A stretch of DNA of 64,000 nucleotides from Crotophaga sulcirostris (Eukaryota; Chordata; Aves; Cuculiformes; Crotophagidae). The stretch covers positions 1,075,796 through 1,139,795 of the forward strand of contig VYZB01000211.1 of assembly GCA_013397455.1 (NCBI GenBank), given 5' to 3'. The position numbers and the translations under genes were made by a program. Position 1 is the stretch's first letter. Each line of letters begins with the position of its first letter. The notes under the pieces are model-generated. The model was not told the DNA's origin and did no database searches. It saw nothing but the letters and a program-made list of their open reading frames with translations. Below are positions 1-23,220 of the stretch, piece after piece.

Positions 1-89
1 GGCCGCCTGTCCTCCTCGCCCACGCACGGAGTCATGTTCTTGGAGGGGGGGGGGGGACGGTGAGACACGCCACACCGGGCTAAAGGGGG

Positions 90-109
90 GGGAATTCCCG
101 GGACTTTCT
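90..109 (+). promoter_or_regulatory. Tandem candidate NF-kB sites
   Basis: Positions 90-99 read GGGAATTCCC, a perfect palindromic match to the kappaB consensus GGGRNWYYCC. Directly adjoining, 100-109 reads GGGACTTTCT, one base from the classical GGGACTTTCC. A weaker relative, GGGAATTGCC, sits at 231-240. KLF5 is known to take part in inflammatory and NF-kB-linked expression programmes, so the sites are plausible, but binding is not shown. Confidence 0.45.
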
Positions 110-342
110 GCCTGTCCCAAGAGGTTGTTTGGGAGCGGATCCACAGCTGGAAGCGCCACGAGCGGGAGGCGGTGTTCCCTGCGCGGGGACGGGGGCTCCG
201 AGAGCCGCGGGTGCCGGGCCGCGCTCCGGCGGGAATTGCCTTCCCCAAGGAGAAAATGGGTCCCGCGCCTTCAAAGCCGAGCTGCCCTCGGCTCGTAAAC
301 AAGAGCTGGAAAAAGCGGCCTGGCGTGTCGGGGCAGATCCAG

Positions 343-403
343 ATCAAAGGGACGGGAGCGCTGCTCTGTTTGTTTGTGCTGTTTACCAAAGGGGGCCTTT
401 GAA
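343..403 (+). promoter_or_regulatory. Cluster of candidate TCF/LEF and forkhead motifs
   Basis: ATCAAAG at 343-349 and CTTTGAA at 397-403 (the reverse-strand form) both fit the TCF/LEF core WWCAAAG. Between them are forkhead-type motifs TGTTTGT at 367-373 and 371-377 and TGTTTAC at 380-386. The segment lies in the CpG-rich block upstream of KLF5 exon 2. KLF5 responds to Wnt signalling in gut epithelium, which makes the TCF motifs plausible. Short motifs like these arise often by chance, so this is a candidate only. Confidence 0.3.
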
Positions 404-650
404 GAAAGGTCCTAAAAATGCTCTCTTTGGGGCAGAGGCGCTGCTTGGCAGCTGCTTTCTCTCGCGGGGTGCTAAACGGGTCTGGTATGAGCGCTGTGCT
501 CCTGGCGGGGCAGGGGGGAATGTGGCATTTGCCCACTGGAGAGTGCGTGATACATGTTTTGGCGATGACTGTACCAGTAATGGATCGGGCTCCAGCCACC
601 CACGGATTCCCTCGCACCACTACGCGAAGAGAATGATTTCCCAGTAATTA

Positions 651-1391
651 AAGAGCTCTCGTAGGACAGAGGCATGGACAGGGACGTGTTTATCACGCCA
701 TTAGCCGATTATACTCTGCACAGATCATAATTTTTTTCTTTTTAAGTGTAGTCCTAGAGACAGTTCACACAAAGAGCGCTCTGATGCAGTCGGATCCATC
801 TGCTTTTTATTCGGTATTATTTATAACTTCGCATTTTGGTGTCGTATTTCTGATCAAATGCCTTTCCTTTCTATACTTCTAGGATTTTTTATCCTTTATA
901 TATATATGTAAACGTTATTTGGAGTATTAGCATTCAAATAGTCAGATGAGGATGTGGCTTTTAAAGTTAGCATTTCAAAGAGAAGCGGGTGAAACAGATA
1001 GGCAGTCACCCTGCTCCAGCAGTGAATTCCAGAGCCGGAGATCTGCAGATTAGACACAGAGCCTGTCACTTCTGCGCCTCGCGCTGTCTTGTAGGCATAA
1101 AAGATGAAAAGTTTGTTGTAAGATTGATCTGATGTTTTAGCTTAATGTTTGCTCTGCGTGAACAACTTGTGCCATGACTTTATCTCCTTGTCCTTGGTGA
1201 TGTTGATTAGCACGCCGATTATAAAAGACAGGTTTTCATTAGCGTGAATGTTTATAACTTCCTCCTTAGGTAGCTTGCGGCTGGCTGAACAGTATTGCCT
1301 TTTATTTGCAAAACCTCGCGCGACTTGAGTGCCATCGTCCTTTTTAGTTGGTAACAAATCATGTGGATTATGGTCTGTTTTGTTTTTATAG
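651..1391 (+). other. KLF5: Intron 1 distal part (KLF5)
   Basis: AT-richer non-coding DNA between the CpG-rich block and exon 2. It ends in the acceptor TTTTTATAG, with AG at 1390-1391. No repeat or coding segment is recognised. A short TATATATA-like run occurs near 898-908. Confidence 0.6.
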
Positions 1392-2265
1392 ACAAGATGT
1401 GAAATGGAGAAATACCTGGCACCTCAGCTCCCCCCTGTTTCCGTCATCCCCGAACATAAGAAGTACAGAAGAGACAGTGCCTCGGTTGTAGACCAGTTTT
1501 TCACTGACAGCGAAGGGTTGCCTTACAGCATCAACATGAACGTCTTCCTCCCCGACATCAGCCACCTGAGAACTGGCCTGTACAAATCTCAGCGACCCTG
1601 TGTAACCCACATCAAGACAGAGCCGGTCACCATCTTCAGTCACCAGAGCGAAACTACTGCCCCTGCCCCCGCCCCCACTCAGGCCCTCCCCGAATTTACC
1701 AGCATCTTCAGCTCCCACCAAACTCCTGATGTGAACAACATTTTCATCAAGCAGGAGCTTCCTACTCCAGATGTTCATCTTTCTGTCACACCCCAGCAAG
1801 GCCAGTTATATCAGCTCTTGAGCTCACCGGATTTAGATATGCCCAACACTACTACTCAGGCAGCCGTGATGGACTCCCTTAACAATGTCTCCATGCCGTC
1901 AGCCATGGCGGGCCTTAACACGCTCTCCTCGGCTGTGCCACAGACTGCGATGAAACAGTTCCAGGGCATCCCCCCCTGCACCTACTCCATGCCAAATCAG
2001 TTTCTGCAGCAGCAGCAGGCCACTTACTTCCCTCCTTCACCCCCAAGCTCAGAGCCTGGAAGTCCAGACAGACAAGCAGAGATGCTACAGAATTTAACCC
2101 CTCCTCCATCGTATGCCGCAACTATAGCTTCCAAGCTGGCAATTCACAATCCGAATTTACCGGCGACTCTGCCCATAACCCCCCAGAACATCCAACCAGT
2201 CAGATACAACAGGAGAAGTAACCCAGATTTGGAGAAAAGGCGTATCCACTACTGTGACTATCCTG
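1392..2265 (+). CDS. KLF5: KLF5 exon 2: transactivation/degron region and start of zinc finger 1
   Basis: KLF5 is a nuclear transcription factor that binds GC-box/CACCC sites in proliferating epithelial and smooth-muscle cells. This exon opens with codons T-R-C-E and then MEKYLAPQLPPV, nearly identical to mammalian KLF5. It ends at a GTAAG donor (2266-2270), one base into a Gly codon of finger 1. Numbering from Met 1404, landmarks are the SSEPGSPDR phosphodegron-type stretch and the PPPSY PY motif with Tyr at residue 237 (codon 2112-2114), equivalent to human Y328. The PY motif is the known binding site of WW-domain E3 ligases such as WWP1. Lys 278, just before the first finger cysteine (residue 284), matches the human K369 acetylation site. 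A short QQQQ run differs from human FLPQQ. The exon continues the reading frame of an unseen first exon, so 1392 is a splice boundary; Met 1404 serves as start only for the short isoform. Confidence 0.97.
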
Positions 2266-3356
2266 GTAAGCAATATGTGCCAGAAAATCCCAGCTCTTGC
2301 AATAAAAAAAAAAGTGTGTTTTCTTCAGCTGTAGTCTACACCTGGGGAGAACCAAACAATTTCTTGTCAAAGTAGAATTTATCTTCTTTATTGCTCTATT
2401 TTGCGTGGCACACTTTCACATTCTTTAAATAATATATGCCCTTTTCTTCATGCCATTAGTAATTATCTTGAACACCTGAGTTCATTTTACCTTGTTACAA
2501 AACTTGTACTCCATAGAAAAAAACCGATAGTCTTCTCTAATGTAAATCAGTGTGACTGTGCAGCTCCTGCTCTCAATTTTCCAATACCTGCAATGGAGCA
2601 GAGGTTCAGTTTGTCCAACGCAGTTTGAATCCACTGGTGCTGAAAGAATCATTTCAGCTCCCGGTAGCTGAGGCCACACTGTGTCTTCTCTGTTATGAAC
2701 AGAGGATTTGACCGCCCACGTAAATCCATTAAAGCTACCTCTTAAAATTGTCCATAGATGGATTCCCTTCCATCCACTCCTTTTCCTACACTAAAGAGGA
2801 AGAGGGACCTGACTAAACTATGTGTCCATGTAGTGTGTGATCTCAGATAGAAGACATTCGCACCTACTGGAGCAGAGAGAGAAACTGCTTCTTGTGGTTT
2901 ATCCCCTCTTTACCCTCAGCGGTGTTTCACACCTTTGTTGTGCCGTATGATAAATGCTCAGTGGAAAAGCTGTACTGAGCACTGGGTAACAATGACACCA
3001 AGTCTGGCTTGATCAAATCCTCTAGCAAATTTTTAAAAAATGACGCCCTCCCCTCTGAGCTATTAGCTTATGTAGCAGGTGTTAGTGTAGCAGCTATTGG
3101 TCCATACTGCCTTACAAGGTAGTAAATCTACCAGAAACATATGCCTCTTCCTCTTTTTTTTTTGTGTAAAGCAACATATGCCCAGGAACTTTCTATATCA
3201 CATTTTACTTCTAAATGATGATGATGCCAGGATATAGTAGACTTTAATGTTTTCAGAGTATACCCCAGCCCCGAGTAAGGAAGTTTAAGCATAACTTGGA
3301 GTGTTCCTGTTTTCCCTGCTGAAATGTCTCTGCTTTTTTGCTTTGTTTTGTTTTAG
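2266..3356 (+). other. KLF5: KLF5 intron 2
   Basis: This 1091-bp phase-1 intron has a GTAAGC donor and a TTTGTTTTGTTTTAG acceptor (AG at 3355-3356). An open frame runs on past the donor to 2375, but it has no conservation and only reflects intron read-through. No repeat was recognised. Confidence 0.93.
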
Positions 3357-3416
3357 GATGCACAAAAGTTTATACAAAGTCTTCTCACTTAAAAGCGCAC
3401 CTGAGAACTCACACTG
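3357..3416 (+). CDS. KLF5: KLF5 exon 3: remainder of zinc finger 1
   Basis: A 60-bp exon encoding [19 protein letters not shown] and the first base of the linker glycine. Joined to exon 2 it completes a C2H2 finger CX4CX12HX3H with DNA-contact residues K-S-S-H. The donor is GTATGT at 3417. The 60-bp length and phase are those I recall for vertebrate KLF5. Confidence 0.97.
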
Positions 3417-16055
<12,639 letters not shown>

Positions 16056-16177
16056 AAGCTGGACTTGTCGCTGAGGCTGTTTCGTATCTATGCAATTTCC
16101 TATTGACTCTCGACAAACAACTAAAATTAGTTTAATTTTTGAGTATGGGTTATCTGTTTAAAATAAATCTCAAAAGA

Positions 16178-16185
16178 AACTGGAA
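16178..16185 (+). promoter_or_regulatory. miR-145 8-mer seed match in KLF5 3'UTR
   Basis: The sequence AACTGGAA pairs with miR-145-5p seed positions 2-8 and has the extra A opposite position 1, so it is an 8-mer site 123 nt past the stop. miR-145 repression of KLF5 in smooth muscle is established in mammals. A shorter ACTGGA match lies at 16477-16482. Confidence 0.6.
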
Positions 16186-16296
16186 ATGTATATTTTGTAT
16201 ATTTATGCAGAAAAAAGGGAAGACACTGTATCACACTACCAGAGTGTTCGGTCATTTGTTTGCTGTCATGATATATATGGCTTTAGTCAGCAGGTT

Positions 16297-16303
16297 TCAT
16301 CTC
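16297..16303 (+). promoter_or_regulatory. miR-143 7-mer seed match in KLF5 3'UTR
   Basis: TCATCTC pairs with miR-143-3p seed positions 2-8. miR-143 is co-transcribed with miR-145, so one primary transcript could act through both sites, which lie 119 nt apart. Confidence 0.45.
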
Positions 16304-16619
16304 TTTACAAGTATTATGTCTTGACACATTGCAGCTTCATACATTTTTTTTTCTCTTGAGGTGTTTTGACCAAAGCACTGTCATTATTGTGACAATGTTT
16401 AGTAAACAAGTTAATGAGAGGCTGCAGATGAATGAATGCAGTGGGAAAGCCATTAATTGTAATCTGTCAGGTTTTTACTGGACATATTTAGTACTTACGA
16501 GGTTCTTTTTTTTCATGTTAAGTCGTTCTATGGAGATAAAGTACATAGAAAAATTCATAAGCAGCCATAGAACAAAATGTTTTGTTTTGTATGTTGCATG
16601 TTTGCTACGACAAAGATTT

Positions 16620-16627
16620 TGTAAATA
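16620..16627 (+). promoter_or_regulatory. Pumilio (PUF) motif 1 in KLF5 3'UTR
   Basis: TGTAAATA is a perfect match to the Pumilio recognition element TGTANATA on the transcript strand. Confidence 0.45.
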
Positions 16628-17585
16628 TGCAGATCAGCTTTTTAGGTTTAATACAAACATTTTCTAAGAGTCATCTGAAAAAAGCAGTTGTTTTACATTT
16701 GATATCGGCGCATTTACAAAAAAAAAGTTATTTAAATACCTCTCAAAACTACCAACTTAGCTTTATTTTTTCTTAAAAGAAATGAGCTAAGCATTCAAAT
16801 GTTTTGTACCTGTTAACTCAAAAAGTGTGCACTGAATATTCAAAGCAGAATTTTATTTTCAGATCACTTAAAAGGGCAAAACATTTAGAATGAACTATAA
16901 AGTCAATGTTGGAAGCTTAAATAACGGGGATGGTTACAATGGATACAGAATGTTAAACCTCTTATTATAAGCTAAACTTAGTATCACTTTAAAAAGAAGG
17001 ATTTGGGATTCAGTTTTCATATATGGACACGTTAAGCTGGTTCAGTACCAGCATGATCTGGTTTTGTGTGGCTATTGCATGTAATTTACTAGAACATAAA
17101 AGATACAGTAATTTTATTTAAAATTACAGTGCAGTTTAGTTAATCCAGTGTTTAGATTGACATACGCAGGCGAAAATTTACTGCTGACAAAAGTAACTGA
17201 AACTCCACTGAAGTCAATGAAGTGGTGCCCTTTTATGCTAACAATGACTTTGATCCACAGTGTTCAGCCTTGAAATAGTAGATGGAGGGCCAAAGATGAG
17301 GTTAGATCGACTGCATAGGATTTGGCCAGACAACAGGAGAAATCCGAACAAACCCAGTAAGTGTCTGGACTTCACAAGCCGTAATATTAAGCTGTCAACC
17401 AAAGGCTAGAGTAGACAATCAAAATACCAAAAAAGGGTCTTGCAGGAAAACCTACCTTTGTTAAAACTGTTGTTTGTCTTTATTTATTTGTGGTATACAA
17501 TAGACTCTTTTTTTTTTTAAGACAATTTTACATACACTTGATAAATTATAGTTCTGTTTGTTATAGTTAGAAACTTTGCTCTTAA

Positions 17586-17613
17586 TGTAAATAGTTGACA
17601 AACGATGTAAATA
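17586..17613 (+). promoter_or_regulatory. Paired Pumilio (PUF) motifs 2 and 3 in KLF5 3'UTR
   Basis: TGTAAATA occurs at 17586-17593 and again at 17606-17613, 20 nt start to start and about 230 nt before the poly(A) signal. Clustered PUF elements usually reduce mRNA stability or translation. Confidence 0.5.
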
Positions 17614-17816
17614 ATTTTGTAAGGCTTCAAATGTTTATACGTGGAAACACATGCATAAATGGGTTGCTGTTTTGCTTCTTTTGCCTCCCCCCTACCTTAT
17701 TTTTGTATTGTGGTATTTCCTATGCAAATGACGGAGCAAACAGCTGTATAGTTGTAGAATGTTTTGAGAGAGAATGAAATGGTTTATATATAAAGACTTT
17801 TTTTTTTTTTTTGCAA

Positions 17817-17822
17817 AATAAA
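17817..17822 (+). terminator. KLF5: KLF5 polyadenylation signal
   Basis: A canonical AATAAA follows a 17-T run and precedes a GT-rich stretch at about 17836-17866 (TGTGTTTGTGTGCATGTGTGTG) that fits the downstream GU-rich element. It lies 1.76 kb after the stop codon, which suits the expected KLF5 transcript length. Confidence 0.85.
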
Positions 17823-20800
17823 ACAAAGTGCCTAATGTGTTTGTGTGCATGTGTGTGCTCTCTGTAGCTCTTGACAATGAAAGTTCTGTATTTTTGCATT
17901 GGGAGCTGAAAACCAGCAATATTAAGTTAAGGATGTCTGTGCTTCATAGCAGGGATCATCTCTTTGGAAAGTACCTGGCACTTCTACACCCTGCCCTGAT
18001 GAAAATAATAAATGTGAAGGGATAAGTACTTCATGGTGCTTTTCTACCATCAGAAGTTTAAAGGGGCTGTACAGTAGCCTGAAAATGGTTGCGGAAGTCC
18101 TTCAACAGCAGCATGATTGTAAATTAAATGTACCCATTGGGTGCACAGAAGAAGTGTACATATTCTCTCCAACTTTCAAAATATGTAAGACCTGTTCATG
18201 GTCCTCTACTGTGTTGCCCAAAATAACTTTCTCCCCCAAAAGGTCCTTTTGTGCCTCACAAAGACAGGAAGGTCCCGTAACAGCACTCTACAGTACCGCC
18301 CCCCCTCCCCATGTCTTATTTGCAGTATTTTACCCTTGGAAGGTGAAAGCATGGTCCAACTAAAAAATTGAAGTTAATGTGTATGTTCAGATCTGGGTTA
18401 CATCTGTTTTCTCATCCATTCCTCTAACCGTAAGGAAAATGGGTACACTGAGCTCTTTTTAAGAAATTGATGTTAAAATGGATAAGCAATTCCATTTAAA
18501 TTTCATTCACTATTCTAAATTATGATCATCCAATGCAATCAACTATCAATTTATTAAAAATTCAGTTGTTGTCTTGTAAACTCTGGCTCCTAAATACTTT
18601 CTTGAATTTCTCTGTTCTTTTTATGCAAACTAACTTTGATTTTTCTTTAACTGATTTTTCTCTCTTAGTTAGCCTCTCCTATACATTGACTAATCCCTCC
18701 TTTTAAAAAATACCTAGGGCAGCATTAACAAAGTCAATGAACTCCTGGTTAATTACCAAGAAAACCTGCTTGTGTCTCAGCTAAGTCTGCACAACCACAA
18801 ACATAAGAGCAATGTTTTGGAGAACAGGGAGCGATAACTACCAGAAGCATTGCTGCGGCATTACCCTGTTCTGAACCAGCCATTAGAAAATCAGCCAAGT
18901 TTCTTTGGAGCGTTTCTGCTTGGAGGGGAAGCTGGCAATGAATTGGGCAATCATTCATGTGCCGTCACTGAGAAATAGAGCTACCAGAGCTTATTTACCT
19001 GAGCACAGGGTGAAGTGAATAACAGGGGGGCGTTTGGAGCCACAAGACTCCTGTTTCGCTCAGCCCACGTAACTCACGGCCAGTTTGGGGTTGGACCAGT
19101 GGTAGGCTTGGTAGCTCGCTCTAGTCTTCTCCAGCAAATCTTCTCTTATCCTATATTTTGTCTGAAGTAGATGAAAGCAGCGCTCGCTTCTGCATTTCCC
19201 ATGCTTTTTCACAACGAAAGCCTGCTGATTGCACAGTTTCAGCCTCCAACATTTCCTCATACTTGTTTTAGATGTTTCTATTGCTCAGCTACCTGGTTGC
19301 ATAAACCAGCTTAATGGCTTCATATTAATCTTGAATGAAAGGCCATAATTAGCCCCATCTACTTCAGCAGCGTTTAACCTAATGCAAACAGAGACAGGCA
19401 CAGCAGACCCGTGCACCAGAATACATTACAAAAACAAAGGTAGAGGAGCTTTCTTCACTGGCAAGCACTACATCCACAATACACAGTATTAATATAGTGG
19501 TTCAACAGCGCGGCTGATCTCAAAGCCTCTAAGAACAAAGTAGTGTCGTTGTAGACCCTGCACGGTTTGTTTAAAGCATTTGGCGCAGAGTCCCCCAAGG
19601 TACTGAGGCCACCCTCAATTTCAACTCTCCAATTACCCTTCAGCACCTGAATTATCATTCCATACAAAGAGGGAAATGCCAGTTGGCCAACTGGCTTTTC
19701 TGGTGGCCATGTGAGCATTTAGTTCTCCTCTTGACTGGGTGCCGAGTTCTTTCCTGTGGTTTTCAGTGTGAGTTTAGGGCCTGATCCTCCACAGACGTGC
19801 CTCCGTGCCCACATAGGAACCTTATACATGGGATCCTTGCATGGATCCTTGTTTTAGTCCAGTTGGTATGGTGCCACGAGGCTGTGCCATGCCCTACAAC
19901 CACAATAGTGGTGTTGCTGTTGACCTTCATGAAAGAGAGTCCAGCTCAACAACTGACTGTCATCCAAAGAATGTGGTGAATTACTCATATACTGAATAAT
20001 GCACCCTGGCACTTCAGCTGTATTAGGACAGAGGGAATTTATTGGCCCATGTATGTAGCAGAAGCAGCCCAATGGGTATACTTTTAATAAAGCAACTTGC
20101 ATATTTTGCTTGTGTTTACTTACACCGCTTCTCCTTCCCCACCAATAACCAATTGTCATTGCCATCTCCTGTGTTTCTAGCACCCTCACCAATGGTGCTT
20201 CTTTAGGATTTGGGCTGATAGAAGCCTCTGGAGAAACCTATGACAGACCAGGCAGAGTCCAGTCTGTCTACAGTGAACAAAGAGTGCTGTGGTTCCAGAG
20301 ATTTCTTTGATGTTGTTGTTGTGCTTTTTAAAAATAGTTACTGTGGATACATAAATATGTATGCAAATATGAATTGGCACGTGTGTGTGTGCACGCATGT
20401 TCGTTTGCATATGCAATTCAATTCTGAATCTTGGCAAATACTTACTTTCGACGACGTGACACAGCAGCAAGCTCCCCAGGGTAGCTCATGAGCAGATGGG
20501 GGAGTTAAAAATGGGTGCTTTTATGCTTCTGCACCAAAGTTTTAGACTACTGGGGAAATTTCAAGGTCTGTTTGCCCCTCTCTGTGTACTACACTGGGGA
20601 AGAAATGCAACAGTGAATTTGTGTTTCCAACAAGTAGGTTATTTTTTTATTTTGAAGTCTTTTAATTTTGAGAGAGAGATGGAGAGCTGTGAGAAGAGCG
20701 AAGGGAAGTTGTATTACAGAAACAGAGCAAATTCACACTGAAAAAGAGACCAACTCTTCAGCTAGGCAAGCTTAAAATGTGAGTTCTTTCTGCAGGAGCA

Positions 20801-23204
20801 CCTGCGCAGGTGGCAGCAGGTAGCATCCTGAAATGAGATGTGGGTTGTCAAAGCAGACTTCTTTCTTCCTTAGCTCCGCTTTTCCCTTCTGGTCCCTGTC
20901 CAGCGCCTTTTCTATTGCCCATTAGTCTTAGGCTTAATTCCTAATTCCCACTGGTCCAGCTACTGCTGTGCCTCCTTCCTACCAGTGCCGAGCTCAGGCC
21001 AGGGCTGCCACTGCCCCTGCTGCTGCTTGCATGTGCCCATGTGCTGCACTGCTCCCAGTCAGGGCATGCATCTCACCTAACTCAGGTTTTAATTTGTGCC
21101 ATAAAGAACAACAGCACTCTTTGTTTACTTTCTGCCAGTCTCCCTGTGTTGTATTGTATAACTGCAGCAAACTTCCTTTTTTTATGTACTATGCTTGTGT
21201 CAATATCTAGAACATACTATTACCATGTGCCTAACAACTTTTGCACCCAGTGTGATCTTTTTTTTCCACAAAGGGCTTGAGAAGCTGATTAGAGGCTTCT
21301 CCTTCTTGCGGGACTAAGCAAAGGCATGTGAAGCCAAGGGGGATTCTTGTACTTCTGAGGCAGCAACTCAGAAATGTTCAGCTGTTCAGCGTCGAGTCAT
21401 GGGGTTTCCAGCCTTGCTTTTTGTGCTGACCTTCTCATTTTCCTGCCTTACTCTTTTTTATTGTAGTAGAGTCAGTTCAACAGCTTCAGCTACAGGAAGT
21501 TTTAGGAAAATGTGGTTTGCCTTTTTCTCAAGAACGGAGGAGTCGCGTTGGCTGATTTGTCATCTTCTCTGCCTGGGAAATCAGTGTCTGAAGTCTCTTC
21601 TAAATAATATCCCCAAAGGCCATTTCTCTTCCCAGCCTCAGTTGTTGTTTCTGTTTATACTTGTTTTGTTTAGCTGGCTATTGTTATTGTGGTTTGTCAT
21701 TATTTCCAACCCATTGGGGTGGATCACTAGACCAAAAAAAAAGGACATCGGCACCCTCAGAGGGACCAGAGTCCCAGTCTCCCAGGTCAGTACCCATGCT
21801 GTGAGGTTGTGGACTCATGGCTTTCTTTTTCCAGTCCCATGAATCTGGGACCCTCTGCTGCTTGCTGACCTGGCCTCAGGGAGGATGAAAGTGAACACAC
21901 TGAGCCTTCTCTATACCTCTGAATAGTCCATGGCCTGGTGGGTCTTCTGGGACATCAAGGCTGCTGGCTTTCACCTTTCTCAGGCTCAGAAGGAGTGGCT
22001 ACCACATCTGCTGGCCACTGGAGGATTGTCCTGCTTCGCAGGTTAGTCTATCAAAGAAGAGCACCATCACCGAATTCCTTCAAGGTAGTGGCTTTGCAAA
22101 GGAAAGTAGTGGTAGCTTGTGAGAAGCCTAATCTTGTACAAGTGCAGAAAGTGAACCAGAAGAGTACCTTTGACATTAAGATCCACCCAGAGGATTTAAG
22201 CAGGGCAATACCTCTTTTCTGGATCCTGACCAGGGATAAGTGTGACCAGAGTCCCGAACAACATGAAGCCTGAGGTTCTGCTGCGTGTCTGCACAAGCAC
22301 AGCTCTAAGACCACAAGGAATTTTAAACTCATAAATTTATCGGCATACAGAGTTTAACCTGTAGGGTTAAACATTAGCAGTGCGAAGGTTTTCTGGATTA
22401 TGTGCTTACATTACACCCCACCTTAGGTGATAAATCCCTTTTAGGTCGATCAGACGTGATGTTTTCCTTCAGTGAGAAGAAGCAATCTGTGGTTTCAGTA
22501 ACTCACGTGGCTGGAGAAGGCTTGAGAAATCTGTTTCTGTGGGTTACATTGGCACCAGAGCTGTACTTGAGGACTGGGTCTGTAGGAGCAACCTTCACCC
22601 TTGCTAGTGATGGTGCAGAGCTGGTATCAGGTGAGCACTGCCACCACCTCATAGGTGACTCTGAGCACCTTATACACTTCAGACTGGACTGGGAACCTCC
22701 ATCACTGATTGAAACGATACAGTGAAATAGGGTTTAATTTAAAAAACTGCTGTAATTAAATCTGACACAAAGGAAGTCCTAAGGTCTGAGTGTATTACTA
22801 TCAGGGAGTTTTCACAACAAATTTCTGGAGTCTGATCTTTTAATTTGAGTCTCTCCTGGGACCAGGTTCAGATTTGATCCTTACAAAGAGTTTTATTTTC
22901 CAGTTTTGTTTGAATATAGTGGTGTCCTGAGAACAAAATTTGTAAGATTTCTGCTGCACATGATGGCAGAATTCTTAACAGATTAACACCATTTCCTCAA
23001 CTACCCATTATCAGTAAGAACTTTACATGGTCCAAACCTTTTCCCTCACACCATTTCTGATAAGTCCCTTATAAGAACACTCAAATTCACTAAGTGTTGG
23101 TAAGAAAAACAATAGCAATGTGTTCAGATACACTTGAAGTTGAAATTGGCTTGGCTTGGTTTCTTGTTCTTGGTGTTCTCAGCTAAATAAAAAGCAGTTT
23201 TCTT

Positions 23205-23220
23205 ATACAAATATTTGTAT
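23205..23220. repeat. 16-bp perfect palindrome
   Basis: The sequence ATACAAATATTTGTAT equals its own reverse complement. It could form a small cruciform or be a dimeric AT-rich factor site. No known site name is assigned. Confidence 0.8.

Larger units (their letters stand above)
1..650 (+). promoter_or_regulatory. KLF5: GC/CpG-rich region upstream of KLF5 exon 2 (intron 1 or alternative promoter/first exon)
   Basis: The first ~650 bp are clearly richer in G+C and CpG than the rest of the window and include a 12-G run at 45-56 and an 8-G run at 85-92. The region lies 0.75-1.4 kb upstream of KLF5 exon 2. The conserved residues that end KLF5 exon 1 (EDLVQ just before TRCEM) are not found here, so the canonical first exon should lie outside the window. 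Human KLF5 has a shorter isoform that starts at the Met matching 1404 and uses an alternative first exon, so this island could hold that promoter. This is inference: no TATA box or convincing first-exon donor is visible, only a modest GTGAGA at 60-65. Confidence 0.55.
16056..17845 (+). other. KLF5: KLF5 3' untranslated region
   Basis: AT-rich DNA runs from the stop codon to the poly(A) signal, with no reading frame of note. It holds seed matches for miR-145 and miR-143, three Pumilio motifs, an ATTTATTTATTTG AU-rich patch near 17479-17491 and a 17-T run just before the poly(A) signal. The ~1.8-kb length is similar to mammalian KLF5. A segment around 17185-17270 resembles old dispersed-repeat sequence (see findings). 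The exact cleavage site is not visible; about 17840 is an estimate. Confidence 0.85.

Noticed and set aside
60..65. GTGAGA as donor of KLF5 exon 1
   Set aside because: The upstream frame lacks the conserved EDLVQ ending, so it cannot be the canonical exon; use as an alternative first-exon donor is unproven.
129..647. 172-codon plus-strand open frame in the CpG-rich block
   Set aside because: GC-rich DNA has few stops; the text has no domain and does not match the KLF5 N-terminus.
1386..1799. 137-codon minus-strand open frame over KLF5 exon 2
   Set aside because: Shadow of the real exon on the opposite strand.
2266..2375. Continuation of the exon 2 frame past the splice donor
   Set aside because: GTAAGC is a good donor and exon 3 restores the zinc finger; the extension is intron.
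16369..16375. miR-9 seed match ACCAAAG in the KLF5 3'UTR
   Set aside because: A single 7-mer without prior support; expected often by chance.
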